From Dehalococcoidia bacterium (GTDB lineage Bacteria > Chloroflexota > Dehalococcoidia > GIF9 > AB-539-J10), in assembly GCA_003562475.1 (NCBI GenBank), contig PWUU01000123.1:1-41124 (forward strand): a stretch of 41,124 bases of DNA, read 5' to 3'. Below, in pieces: positions 17,983 through 26,511 of this stretch. Under the pieces are notes generated by a model. It was given only the letters and a program-made list of their open reading frames with translations, was not told the origin of the DNA and did not search any database. A program made the position numbers and the translations under genes. How positions within the stretch are numbered: position 1 is the first letter of the stretch; every line of letters starts with the position of its first letter.

Positions 17983-19389
17983 CTACTGAGAACGCTGCGA
18001 ACGTTCCATGTTCATCCTGGCCCGGTTGAGTATCGACAGGACTTCAAATGGCTGCTCGATGAACGGGTACGTTGGTACGCCTCGTGGCTCGAGGTAGGCC
18101 TTCGCTTCTTCCATGCGTTCCTTGATGCCCGTAAAGGTGACATAAAGTGGCTTGTCCGGGTATTTCTGCGCCATCTCCACTAGGAAATCCAGCGAAATCT
18201 GTCCGAATTCGTCAACGACGACCAGCACGACCACACAAGCGTCGATGTTCGGATCATCCATGACGGCCTCTATCGCGTCGCGATGGCTCTTCTCGATGCC
18301 GTGTACCATCGCCGGTCCCCATATGTCCACCGGATTTCGCATCCTGAGCCAGTCGGGTCCGATCGCCTGCAGGCGTGCCCTGTTCTCCTCCTCAAGTTCG
18401 GGGACCATCAGATCCCAGCGTTGGCGACAGAGGTCGGTGAGCACGACCAGCATGGCGCCCGACGGAGCCATGAAGCTGACACGATTCCCCTTTGGCACGG
18501 GCATGAAGGAAATAGCTTTGGCAACCTGAAAAAGGTGGGAGTAGTCGAAGAACTGCGTGATGCCCGCCTGACGCATGGCCGCGGCGACCACGCGGTCGTC
18601 CGAGGCCAGCGCCGCGGTATGTGCAATAGCCGCCTGGGAGCCCTCTTGGGTGGCGCCGCCTTTCAGCATGAACAGGGGCTTCTTCGCTGATGCAGTACGG
18701 GCCACTTCGATAAGCTTGCGAGGATGCTTGAAGCTTTCGAGGTACATGAACACTGCTTTCGTCGCGTCGTCGTCCGCCAGGTACTCCAGGACCTCGGATT
18801 CCTCCATGTCGATCTTGTTGCCAAGGCCGACGACGCGAGCGACCCCGTAGTGTTCGCCGCTGGTGATGTAGCGCTGAGTATGGGTCGCGAAGTTCCCGGT
18901 CTGCGCGATGTACGAGATGTTGCCGGGCCTGATCCAGCCGAGGGGGAAGAAGCTGGAAGTAAACTTGTGTGGTGTCGAGATGTGTCCGGACGTGTTGGGA
19001 CCGATAGCGCGGACCCCGAGGTCCTTAATGGTTCTTTCAAGGTCGCGCTGCAACTCCTCGCCGTGCTCGTCGACCTCTGAGTAGCCTCCCGCGGCAAGCA
19101 CGAACGTTCGAACCCCTTTCGCGGCAAGTCTCCGGACAGCCTCGGTGGTGGCGGCCGCCGACACGATGACAACCGCCTGATCGATACCATCGGGAAGCTC
19201 ATCGATACCTGGTGTCACCGGTAGGCCGAGTATCTCTCCGCCCTTAGGGTTGACGAGATGAATCCGCCCTTGGTAGCCGTTGGCCTGCAGATTCCGTATA
19301 ACCTCGTGACCAGGTCTGCCAGGCGAAGCGGATGCACCGATAATGGCGACGCTATCAGGTTCGAATAGCGAGCTCCACGTGTCCTTCAC
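17983..19389 (-). CDS. ADP-forming acyl-CoA synthetase, alpha subunit
   Basis: CoA-binding and phospho-histidine subunit of an acetate/acyl-CoA synthetase (ADP-forming), 468 residues, the size of separate alpha subunits such as those of Pyrococcus. The N-terminal CoA-binding Rossmann domain shows SVAIIGASASPGRPG (13-27), NPKGGEILGLPV and AIGPNTSG. The ligase domain has IAQTGNFATH (161-170), and the catalytic histidine is H257 in IAHTAALAS. The third domain starts near 300 (FMAPSGAMLVVLTDL). The start is GTG with GGAGGG upstream. It lies 123 bases after the acetoacetyl-CoA synthetase gene on the same strand. Its beta partner is on the plus strand, convergent. Possible roles are ATP recovery from acetyl-CoA or betainyl-CoA, or activation of an acid. 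Confidence 0.92.
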   Translation of the reverse strand: MKDTWSSLFEPDSVAIIGASASPGRPGHEVIRNLQANGYQGRIHLVNPKGGEILGLPVTPGIDELPDGIDQAVVIVSAAATTEAVRRLAAKGVRTFVLAAGGYSEVDEHGEELQRDLERTIKDLGVRAIGPNTSGHISTPHKFTSSFFPLGWIRPGNISYIAQTGNFATHTQRYITSGEHYGVARVVGLGNKIDMEESEVLEYLADDDATKAVFMYLESFKHPRKLIEVARTASAKKPLFMLKGGATQEGSQAAIAHTAALASDDRVVAAAMRQAGITQFFDYSHLFQVAKAISFMPVPKGNRVSFMAPSGAMLVVLTDLCRQRWDLMVPELEEENRARLQAIGPDWLRMRNPVDIWGPAMVHGIEKSHRDAIEAVMDDPNIDACVVVLVVVDEFGQISLDFLVEMAQKYPDKPLYVTFTGIKERMEEAKAYLEPRGVPTYPFIEQPFEVLSILNRARMNMERSQRSQ

Positions 19390-19512
19390 GCTGCAGTCCC
19401 TCCTCTCGACGTGTTTGCCTATTGTATACCTGAGCAGATGCCGAGTATCACCTGCAGGTACGGATGGGTGGCGCCGGAGCGCGCACGCCCGCCCCGAGGT
19501 TGTCCTGGCCGG

Positions 19513-21471
19513 CTATTCCTGCAGATCGGGCAGGTCCTCAAAGTACTCGAGCGATTCGGGGTTTGCGAGGGCGTCGCGATTCGATACCGGCCGTCCGTGG
19601 ACGACGTTGGTGACGGCACTCTCCACCTTCTTCATGTTGAGCGTGTACGGAATGTCCGGCACGGCGATGATCTTCGCCGGGACGTGCCGGGGCGACGCGT
19701 TGCGGAGCAGCGCCTTGCGAATGGCATCCTGAAGCTCGGCTGTCAGCGAATAGCCGGGTGAGAGCTTGACGAAAAGGATGATGCGCTGGTCGCCCTTCCA
19801 GTCCTGGCCTATTGCGACGCTGTCGGCTATCCCTTCGATCTTCTCGACCTGGTTATAGATCTCGGCGGTACCTATCCGCACTCCGGAAGGATTGAGTGTT
19901 GAGTCGGAACGTCCGTAGATGGTGATGGTGCCGGTTTCGCTGTGTACCTGGATGAAGTCGCCGTGGCGCCATTTGCCCGGATAGACGGAGAAGTAGGCAG
20001 CGTGGTATTTCTCTCCATCCGGGTCATCCCAGAAGTAGATCGGCATGGAGGGGATCGCGGCTTCGCATACTAGCTCTCCCTGCTGGTCGACCACCGGTGT
20101 ACCGTCCGGTCCATATGCCTTGCACCGTTTGCCCAGTGTCCATCCGTGCATCTGTCCGGCATACACGGGTGTAAGCAAGTTGCCCCCGGCAAAGGCTCCG
20201 TTGAAGTCGGTACCTCCCGAGATCGAGCAGAAGTACAGGTCCTGTTTCACGGCCTCGTAGACCCACTCCCATCCTTCCGCCGATAGCGGAGAGCCGGTCT
20301 GGTTGATCTCGCGGAGCGACGACAGGTCGTGCTCCTTGCCGGGCACGAGGCCGTTGTTCTTGATGAAGTTGAGGTATGTGGCGCTGGTGCCGAAGATGCT
20401 GATGCGCTCCTCATCGATGATGCGCCACATCGCATTCGGGTCGGGGTGCATCGGGTTGCCATCATACAGCACAATGGTCGCGCCTGTCATGAGGGAACTG
20501 AGCAACCAGTTCCACATCATCCAGCTGCAGGTGGTGATGTAGGTAATGACGTCGGTGGGCTTCAGATCACCGTGGAGGACAACCTCTGTGTAGTGATTCA
20601 GTAGCACTCCCGCGGCACCCTGGACCATGCACTTGGGCTTGCCGGTGGTGCCGGACGAGAACATGATGTAGACGGGATGGTCGGCGGGGAGCTGTTCGAA
20701 CTCGATGTTGCCGGATGGGTCGGGTGTTGCGAAGTCCTCCCAGTGCGTTGCGTGCGGAATCGCATCGATAGCCCCACGGACGTTCTTCTCGTAGCTCGCG
20801 ACTACGACACGTTCGAGTGTCGGTATAGCCCGTACGAGCTCGGCGGCTCGGGGAACCACGTCGAAACGTTTGTCCTTGTAATAGTACGTGTCTGCGGTGA
20901 AGAGAACTCTTGGCCCTATCTGCCCCAATCTTTCGGCAGCCGCCTGGGGACCGATATCCGTGGCGCACGACGACCACGTGGCGCCCACCGAGGTTGCCGC
21001 GAGCATCGCCACCGCTGTCTCGATCATGTTGGGCATGTAGCCAACGACCCGGTCGCCTGGCCCGATACCCGCTGCCTTGAGCGACCTTGCCAGTCCGGAG
21101 ACCGCTGCGCGTAGCTGGGCATAGGTCATCCGCTGTACGACCCGACCCTCTCCCCTGAAAACGAATGCCACGTGGTCGTCGTTCCGCCGCAGCAGGTTCT
21201 CCGCAAAGTTCATCCGTGCACCACTGAACCACTTCGTACCCGGCATGCGGTATGGATCGTCGACCACCTGGTCGTACTTCCTGGACGCGATGGTGCCCGC
21301 GTAGTCCCAGACAAGCGACCACAGATCGGGAATTCGATCGATGGACCACTCGTACAGCTCCCGGTAGCTCGTCAGGCTGGTGCCGTACCGGTCGTTGACC
21401 GCCTGCATAAACGCGGTGATGTTCGCGCTTTGCTTCACTTCATCCCGTGCTTCCCACAGTAGCTTGGCCAA
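19513..21471 (-). CDS. acetoacetyl-CoA synthetase
   Basis: AMP-forming ligase activating acetoacetate to acetoacetyl-CoA. Its 652 residues match the AacS family and not the shorter general acyl-CoA ligases. Family-specific sequence: TKWFSGARMNFAENLLRR, WSSCATDIGPQAAAERLGQI, the AMP-binding loop IMFSSGTTGKPKCMVQGAAG near residue 270, TTCSWMMWNWLLSSL, SISGGTDFNGAFAGG and the C-terminal PYTLNMKKVESAV around the catalytic lysine. The start codon appears to be TTG, with GGGAGGAACAGGAG upstream; the first downstream ATG would cut off the conserved LW...F segment. It sits 88 bases after the BKACE gene, whose reaction releases acetoacetate, so the pair probably act in sequence. Confidence 0.94.
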   Translation of the reverse strand: MAKLLWEARDEVKQSANITAFMQAVNDRYGTSLTSYRELYEWSIDRIPDLWSLVWDYAGTIASRKYDQVVDDPYRMPGTKWFSGARMNFAENLLRRNDDHVAFVFRGEGRVVQRMTYAQLRAAVSGLARSLKAAGIGPGDRVVGYMPNMIETAVAMLAATSVGATWSSCATDIGPQAAAERLGQIGPRVLFTADTYYYKDKRFDVVPRAAELVRAIPTLERVVVASYEKNVRGAIDAIPHATHWEDFATPDPSGNIEFEQLPADHPVYIMFSSGTTGKPKCMVQGAAGVLLNHYTEVVLHGDLKPTDVITYITTCSWMMWNWLLSSLMTGATIVLYDGNPMHPDPNAMWRIIDEERISIFGTSATYLNFIKNNGLVPGKEHDLSSLREINQTGSPLSAEGWEWVYEAVKQDLYFCSISGGTDFNGAFAGGNLLTPVYAGQMHGWTLGKRCKAYGPDGTPVVDQQGELVCEAAIPSMPIYFWDDPDGEKYHAAYFSVYPGKWRHGDFIQVHSETGTITIYGRSDSTLNPSGVRIGTAEIYNQVEKIEGIADSVAIGQDWKGDQRIILFVKLSPGYSLTAELQDAIRKALLRNASPRHVPAKIIAVPDIPYTLNMKKVESAVTNVVHGRPVSNRDALANPESLEYFEDLPDLQE

Positions 21472-21559
21472 ACTCCTGTTCCTCCCGTTGCGTACTGTCT
21501 CCTTTGGAGACCCTCACCTCCGTTGAAGAGTGGATCACGCTATTGCCCGGGCACCTCCC

Positions 21560-22474
21560 TCAGGCGCCGCGTAGCCCGAGCATCTCACGGGCCTCCGAAG
21601 GCGTGGCGATCTCCACGCTGAGCTCCCCGGCGATGCGGGCTATCTTGGCAACCTGTTCAGCACTTGACTTGGCCGGGACCCCCTTTTCAAGCCACAGGTT
21701 ATCCTCCAGCCCAACGCGCACGTTACCTCCCAGAAGGAGTCCTGTCGTGCAGAGCGGCATTTGAAAACGACCCGCAGCGCAGACGGACCAGACGAAATCC
21801 TTGCCGAAAGTGCGCTGAGCAGTCTGTAGCAGGAACAGGAGGTTCTCGACGGATGCAGGCATGGCCCCCATGATTCCCAGCACAAACTGGATATAGACAG
21901 GCTTCTTCAGGAAACCACGGTCAACGAGATAGGCAAGGTTGTTAATCATGCCTGTATCATAGACCTCGGCTTCGGGCTTCGTGCCATGCTTCTCGAAGAT
22001 CTGCGGTAGCTCCTCCAGAGATTGGAACGTGTTGCGGAAAATGAAATCTCTCGTCATCTGCAGGTAGGGTAACTCCCAGTCATACTTCCATTCGGTTATC
22101 TTCATCCTGTCCGGGATTTCGAACAGCCCGAAATTGATGGAACCGGCATTGAATGATGCCAGCTCCGGTTTGTAGGTGGGAACCACTTTGACGCGCTCTT
22201 CGATCGTCATACCCAGCCCGCCACCGGTCGTAGTGCAGATAATGACGTCACAGCGGCTGCGTATGCGCTCGATGATGTCTCCAAAGATATCCATATCTGA
22301 TGTAGGCTTGCCGCTCTCAGGATCGCGGGGATGAATGTGGACCACCGAGGCGCCGGCCTCCCAGGCTCCAACGGCGTGGTCAGCTATCTGCTCGGGTGTG
22401 ATCGGTAGGTATGGGCTCATCGTAGGGGTGTGGATTGCCCCCGTAATGGCTGCCGTTATTATCGTCTTAGCCAC
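21560..22474 (-). CDS. beta-keto acid cleavage enzyme (BKACE, DUF849)
   Basis: Zinc-dependent TIM-barrel enzyme that condenses a 3-keto acid with acetyl-CoA and releases acetoacetate plus a new acyl-CoA. The founding member is Kce (3-keto-5-aminohexanoate cleavage enzyme); other members act on dehydrocarnitine. Its 304 residues are typical. The zinc motif is H46 and H48 in VVHIHPRD. Other conserved parts are CTTTGGGLGMTIEERV, LASFNAGSINFG, YIQFVLGIMGAMPAS, GGNVRVGLEDNLWL and the C-terminal AREMLGLRG. The start is GTG with AAAGGAG seven bases upstream. It lies between the TDH-like SDR and acetoacetyl-CoA synthetase. With the upstream hydroxyacid dehydrogenase it forms a route from a beta-hydroxy acid to acetoacetate. 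Specificity is not determinable by eye. Confidence 0.94.
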   Translation of the reverse strand: MAKTIITAAITGAIHTPTMSPYLPITPEQIADHAVGAWEAGASVVHIHPRDPESGKPTSDMDIFGDIIERIRSRCDVIICTTTGGGLGMTIEERVKVVPTYKPELASFNAGSINFGLFEIPDRMKITEWKYDWELPYLQMTRDFIFRNTFQSLEELPQIFEKHGTKPEAEVYDTGMINNLAYLVDRGFLKKPVYIQFVLGIMGAMPASVENLLFLLQTAQRTFGKDFVWSVCAAGRFQMPLCTTGLLLGGNVRVGLEDNLWLEKGVPAKSSAEQVAKIARIAGELSVEIATPSEAREMLGLRGA

Positions 22475-22526
22475 GGTGAACTCCTTTCGCTCTTCTCACC
22501 CTTGTGCTTCACTGCCAGATTGCCTG

Positions 22527-23492
22527 TTAGAGGCCGTACTTGGCAGGGTGTTCGCGAAGCTCGGTGACGAAGTCCTTTATGACTGTTATGAGGTCCGCGT
22601 AGTTCGGTTGCCAGTCCCATTCCTCTCGAGCACAGGTATCATCCAATACCTCGATGCGCATGGTCTTATAGTACTCCATGATTGCCTCTTCGGGAGCGTA
22701 GCTGATGCTCGCATCCGGAATGACCTGTGTGACTGCCAGCTCAAGCTCTTTCGCAGAGGGCGTTGGTGTAATGCCTGCAATGTTGTAGTTAACTGTTTCA
22801 ATGCGCTCGAAAGGTGCCCGTGAGACAAGTTCGAGGGCATGAACAGCGTCCTTGAAGTACATCGCGGGCCCTTTGGTTTCTTCGGAAACGAAGCACTGGA
22901 ACGGCCTGCCGAGCGCGGAGTATTCGATCATCCACGCGTAGTACTGGGACACATGTTTGACTTTGGCCCCGGGGCCTACAACCGAGGGAAAGCGAACCCC
23001 GCGGAAATCCAGCCCGAACCTGTTCCGGTAAAAGCGCCCAAGGCATTCCGCGTACAGCTTACAGCTGCCGTACATGGTCGTTGGCCGCTGCAGCGTGAGA
23101 TCGTCGACCCGGCTGCCACTTCCGACGCCATACGTGGCAACCGTGCTGCTGAATATTACCTGCGCTACGCCAAAGAGACGCGCCGCCTCGAGGACGTTCA
23201 TTGTTCCTACGACGTTGGCCTGGAACGCTGCCCAGGGGTTCGCGTTCGAAGGCACGCTGAGCATTGAGCCCAGGTGAAAGATGTGTCCAACCCTGTTGTC
23301 CCGCACCGCGTTGAACAACTCGGAGGAGTATGCGAGATTGCCCGACACCAGGATGACGTCGGACTTGATATCTGCTATGCGCTCGGCGTTCGGGGCGATG
23401 TCGAACAGTACAACTGTGTCGCCTCGCGCGAGCAGCGCACGGGCCAGTTCGGCAGCGATGAATCCGGTGCCTCCGGTAATCAGTGTTCTCAT
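22527..23492 (-). CDS. NAD-dependent epimerase/dehydratase-type SDR (threonine-dehydrogenase-like)
   Basis: Extended short-chain dehydrogenase, 321 residues. The N-terminal dinucleotide site is TGGTGFIAAELARALL. The catalytic set is the Ser-Thr of FSSTVATYG with the YxxxK of MYGSCK. The C-terminal half (YNIAGITPTPSAKELE, VIPDASISYAPEE and DDTCAREEWDWQPNYADL) resembles the UDP-galactose-epimerase-like L-threonine 3-dehydrogenases rather than sugar epimerases. Threonine dehydrogenase or oxidation of another beta-hydroxy amino or quaternary acid are both possible (inference). The ATG overlaps the stop of the upstream dehydrogenase gene by four bases (ATGA), so the two are translationally coupled and probably act in one pathway. 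Confidence 0.85.
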   Translation of the reverse strand: MRTLITGGTGFIAAELARALLARGDTVVLFDIAPNAERIADIKSDVILVSGNLAYSSELFNAVRDNRVGHIFHLGSMLSVPSNANPWAAFQANVVGTMNVLEAARLFGVAQVIFSSTVATYGVGSGSRVDDLTLQRPTTMYGSCKLYAECLGRFYRNRFGLDFRGVRFPSVVGPGAKVKHVSQYYAWMIEYSALGRPFQCFVSEETKGPAMYFKDAVHALELVSRAPFERIETVNYNIAGITPTPSAKELELAVTQVIPDASISYAPEEAIMEYYKTMRIEVLDDTCAREEWDWQPNYADLITVIKDFVTELREHPAKYGL

Positions 23493-24463
23493 GAGTCGGC
23501 AGCCTCCTCACTTGTGAGATACAGCTCCTTCAGACGCTGCAGGAACTCGCGGTCTCGTTTCTCAATAACCTTCTGCCATTCTTCCTGTGTGAAGGTGAAA
23601 AACCCCCATCCTGTCTTCTGCCCATACCCTCCGGACTCCACAAGCTCCTTGAAGGCCCGAGGCGGTTGCACATCGCTGTTGATCAGGGGGAGCAGGTAGG
23701 AGGCGACCCGGTAGTTGGTGTCATTGCCTCCGAGGTCGTTGGTGAGTAACGGGCCAATACTCGCCAGTCTGAATCCAAAGCTCCCCTTGACCGCGAGGTC
23801 AATGTCCTCTGCCGAGGCGACGCCCATTTCCCACAGCGACCACACTTCACGAAGCATTGCCATCTGGATGCGGTTCACAAGATAGCCTGGCAGTTCCTTC
23901 CTGATCCTGACCGCGAGCTTGCCCGCCTTTCGGTGGAGCTCATATATAAGCTCAAAGGTTTCGTCGGAGGTGTAGCAGCCCGGAATGATCTCGACAGTAG
24001 GCACTATGTGTGGTGGGTTGAACCAGTGCGTCAGTATGACGCGGTCCTGCCTCGTGGTTTCCGCCGCAAACTCGCTAATCAGCAGGGACGAGCTGTTGCT
24101 GGCAAGTACTGTCCTGTCGGGGCATACCTTATCCAGTCTGTTGAACAGAGTCCGTTTGGCCTCGAAGTCCTCGACGATTGCCTCGATCACTACGTCGGCG
24201 TCCGACACGGCCTCATCGAGGTCCGGAATGGTCGCGATGCGTGCGAGAACGCCCGTGACTTCCCCACCGTCGATGAGCCCGTGTTCTACAAAGGAGGCCA
24301 GGTTCTGCGCTATTCGTGGAGTGGCCGCTTCGAGTGCAGTTGCGTTCGCATCTGTCAATGTAACCTCGTATCCGGCGGTGGCAAACGTCTGGGCTATGCC
24401 ATGGCCCATGATACCGGCACCCACGACGGCTATACGCTCGACATCATCAACTCTCATGTTCAC
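23489..24463 (-). CDS. 3-hydroxyacyl-CoA / L-carnitine dehydrogenase family protein
   Basis: NAD-dependent dehydrogenase oxidising a 3-hydroxy acid or its CoA ester, about 324 residues. The N-terminal Rossmann site is IAVVGAGIMGHGIAQTFATAGY. The catalytic region is ILTHWFNPPHIVPTVEIIPG, where H and E form the dyad; the NPP-x3-P-x-VE form also occurs in free-acid oxidisers such as L-gulonate and L-carnitine dehydrogenases. The C-terminal helical domain has LPGYLVNRIQMAMLREVWSL and GGYGQKTGWGFF. There is no second thioesterase domain. The start is either GTG at 24463 or, with a better AGGTGA site, ATG at 24457. It follows dctM by 129 bases and overlaps the next SDR by four. Beside a BKACE it is a candidate dehydrogenase producing the 3-keto substrate. 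Confidence 0.88.
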   Translation of the reverse strand: MNMRVDDVERIAVVGAGIMGHGIAQTFATAGYEVTLTDANATALEAATPRIAQNLASFVEHGLIDGGEVTGVLARIATIPDLDEAVSDADVVIEAIVEDFEAKRTLFNRLDKVCPDRTVLASNSSSLLISEFAAETTRQDRVILTHWFNPPHIVPTVEIIPGCYTSDETFELIYELHRKAGKLAVRIRKELPGYLVNRIQMAMLREVWSLWEMGVASAEDIDLAVKGSFGFRLASIGPLLTNDLGGNDTNYRVASYLLPLINSDVQPPRAFKELVESGGYGQKTGWGFFTFTQEEWQKVIEKRDREFLQRLKELYLTSEEAADS

Positions 24464-24592
24464 CTGCTAGACCATCGTCTTGTGCGGCAACAGGCACGGA
24501 CAATAGTGGAGGAGGATAACATGGTCCCGCCAGACCGCACGCTGGCAAGCCCATCCAGGGAATACACGTTCGTGCCCTCAGGAGTCCCTACA

Positions 24593-25912
24593 TTACCCAT
24601 AGACAAGCCTCGGCAGCCACAGGATTATCTCGGGGAATACGACCATCAGCGCAAGGCCTATCAATTGCAGAATGACAAACGGGATGACTCCCCTGTATAT
24701 CTGAGGGAGTTGCACGCCTGGAGGAGCCACACCCTTCAGATAGAATATGGACACTGCAAAAGGCGGAGTCAAGAACGATGTTTGCAGACAGACCGTAAAC
24801 AGCAAGGCGAACCACAGGGGGTGGAAGCCCATATTGACCATTATCGGGGCGAATATGGGGATGCAGATCAACAGAATGGCAATCCAGTCCAGGAAGAACC
24901 CCAGAATGAACACGATGCCAAGTATGACGATGAGGATACCTATCGGGCCGAGAGGCAGCCCGGCAAGAAATCCCGAAATCAGCCTTCCTCCACCAAGCGA
25001 CAGGAAGACCCCGGTGAAAACGCTGGCTCCTATGGTGATAGTCAGGATGAAAGTCGATACTATGGCGGTCTCGTAGACTGCCGATTTCAGATTGGCCCAA
25101 CTGAGCCCACCGTATGCTGCGGCCAGCACAACGCCTGCTACCGCGCCTACGGCGGCTGCTTCCGTTGGAGCAGCAAGCCCAAAGATTATCGAGCCCAGGA
25201 CTGCCAGGATCACGAGGACAAATGGGGCCATGTCGCGAAAGATTGCCAGTACTATCTGGAGCGGGGTAATCGCTCGCTCTTCCCGTGACAGGCTGGGACC
25301 CATCTCTGGCTTGATAAGACAGACCAGCCAGATGTAGAGCAGGTACAGGCCAGACAGCACGAGGCCGGGCACCAGCCCGGCGGTGAACAGCCTGGCCACG
25401 GACACACCGGCAAGCGGCCCGTAGACGATGAGCATGATACTCGGTGGTATAAGGATGCCCAGAGTACCCCCGGCCAGGATGCTGCCGGTCGCGAGGGGCA
25501 CATTGTAGCCGCGTTTCATCATCGCGGGGAGGGCGAGCATACCCATCACGGTAACAGGAGCACCAACAATCCCCGTACCCGCGGCAAACAGCGTACATAT
25601 CAATACGGTAGCCAGGGCTATCGACCCTCTCAGCGGCCCCAGCGCCACTTGCATTGTGCCGAAAGCCCGCTCGGCTATTCCCGCGCGTTCCATCATTGCC
25701 CCCATAAAGACGAAAAGGGGCACAGCGGGCAAGGCATCGTTCAGCAGGACCCAGAACGAGCGCGACATCATCAGGTCGGCGACACGCGAGCCGAGGCCGA
25801 TCCATCCGACGATCAGGGCAACCCCGGCCAGTACAGCGAATACGGGAAAGCCCAGGAAAATGCCTAGCGCAACGATGACGAGCATCAACACGGCGAGCAT
25901 TTGGGGGTCCAT
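24593..25912 (-). CDS. dctM: TRAP transporter large permease (DctM)
   Basis: Membrane-embedded, Na+-coupled transport subunit of a tripartite ATP-independent periplasmic transporter. Its 439 residues match the DctM family, with about 11-12 hydrophobic segments from LAVLMLVIVALGIFLG to the C-terminal QLIGLALMVVFPEIILWL. Typical signatures are PLFVFMGAMMERAGIAERA, ATGSILAGGTLGILIPPSIMLIVYG, GLAAPTEAAAVGAVAGVVLA and FLDWIAILLICIPIFAPI. GGGAGG lies seven bases before the ATG, which directly abuts the dctQ stop with no gap. It is the third transporter gene, followed on the same strand by the dehydrogenase/BKACE genes, so substrate import and catabolism look co-transcribed. Confidence 0.96.
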   Translation of the reverse strand: MDPQMLAVLMLVIVALGIFLGFPVFAVLAGVALIVGWIGLGSRVADLMMSRSFWVLLNDALPAVPLFVFMGAMMERAGIAERAFGTMQVALGPLRGSIALATVLICTLFAAGTGIVGAPVTVMGMLALPAMMKRGYNVPLATGSILAGGTLGILIPPSIMLIVYGPLAGVSVARLFTAGLVPGLVLSGLYLLYIWLVCLIKPEMGPSLSREERAITPLQIVLAIFRDMAPFVLVILAVLGSIIFGLAAPTEAAAVGAVAGVVLAAAYGGLSWANLKSAVYETAIVSTFILTITIGASVFTGVFLSLGGGRLISGFLAGLPLGPIGILIVILGIVFILGFFLDWIAILLICIPIFAPIMVNMGFHPLWFALLFTVCLQTSFLTPPFAVSIFYLKGVAPPGVQLPQIYRGVIPFVILQLIGLALMVVFPEIILWLPRLVYG

Positions 25913-26413
25913 CTATTCGCCTCCCTTTGCAAGCTGCAGCGAGCGAACGAACTGGGCCAGCCCCTGAAGGAGCAGGAAGAACATCGCGACTGGAAACAGG
26001 GACTTCAGGGGATAGAGGGGAGGTCTCCATGCACCGGCAGAGCTGACCTCTCTTATCGCCCAGGAGTGGGCGGCGTAGTCCACGCCCTTCATCAGGAGTA
26101 TTCCAACAACCGGAAAGAAAATGACGATATACAGCGCAGCATCCACGATCCCCTTCCATCTGGGTGAGAAGAGTCGATAAAAGACGTCAATCCTGACGTG
26201 CCTGTCCAGCGCAAGGGCATAGGCCGACGCCATGATGAAAAGCGCACCATACAACATATACGTGATGTCATATGACCACATTGTAGGTCTATTGAAGACG
26301 TAACGCGCCACGACCTCGTAGAACAAAGCACCTACCAGCACTACTATGAGCCAAGCGAACGTTTTGCAAGAGTACTCACTTAGCTTGTCGATGAACGTGA
26401 GTAACCGCTTCAT
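25913..26413 (-). CDS. dctQ: TRAP transporter small permease (DctQ)
   Basis: Small membrane subunit of the TRAP transporter, 166 residues with four predicted transmembrane segments: about 17-38 (KTFAWLIVVLVGALFYEVVA), 52-68, 89-108 (VDAALYIVIFFPVVGILLM) and 137-157 (LFPVAMFFLLLQGLAQFV). The family pattern RYVFNRPTMWSYDITYMLYGALFIMASAYAL and the basic DRHVRIDVFY loop identify it. It abuts dctM directly. A strong hairpin (26455-26483) lies in the 98-base gap between dctP and this gene. Confidence 0.94.
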   Translation of the reverse strand: MKRLLTFIDKLSEYSCKTFAWLIVVLVGALFYEVVARYVFNRPTMWSYDITYMLYGALFIMASAYALALDRHVRIDVFYRLFSPRWKGIVDAALYIVIFFPVVGILLMKGVDYAAHSWAIREVSSAGAWRPPLYPLKSLFPVAMFFLLLQGLAQFVRSLQLAKGGE

Positions 26414-26454
26414 GCCTTACCTCCAAGAACGCTTCGGCCAACCCTGGGATGGAG

Positions 26455-26483
26455 GGCTGGCGGGTCGGCCCGACCCGCCAGCC
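26455..26483. repeat. strong intercistronic hairpin between dctP and dctQ
   Basis: A perfect 13-bp inverted repeat (26455-26467 GGCTGGCGGGTCG with 26471-26483) has a 3-base loop and no downstream T-run on the minus strand. In this position it probably protects the dctP transcript end or attenuates readthrough, letting the binding protein outnumber the membrane subunits. Confidence 0.7.
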
Positions 26484-26511
26484 AGCCCAGAGTCACATGG
26501 TATACAAGGAA

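Noticed and set aside
24588-26159. A 523-codon minus-strand frame overlapping dctM and dctQ
   Set aside because: It is in another frame of genes with clear TRAP motifs and membrane segments; composition is Arg/Cys-rich and non-protein-like.
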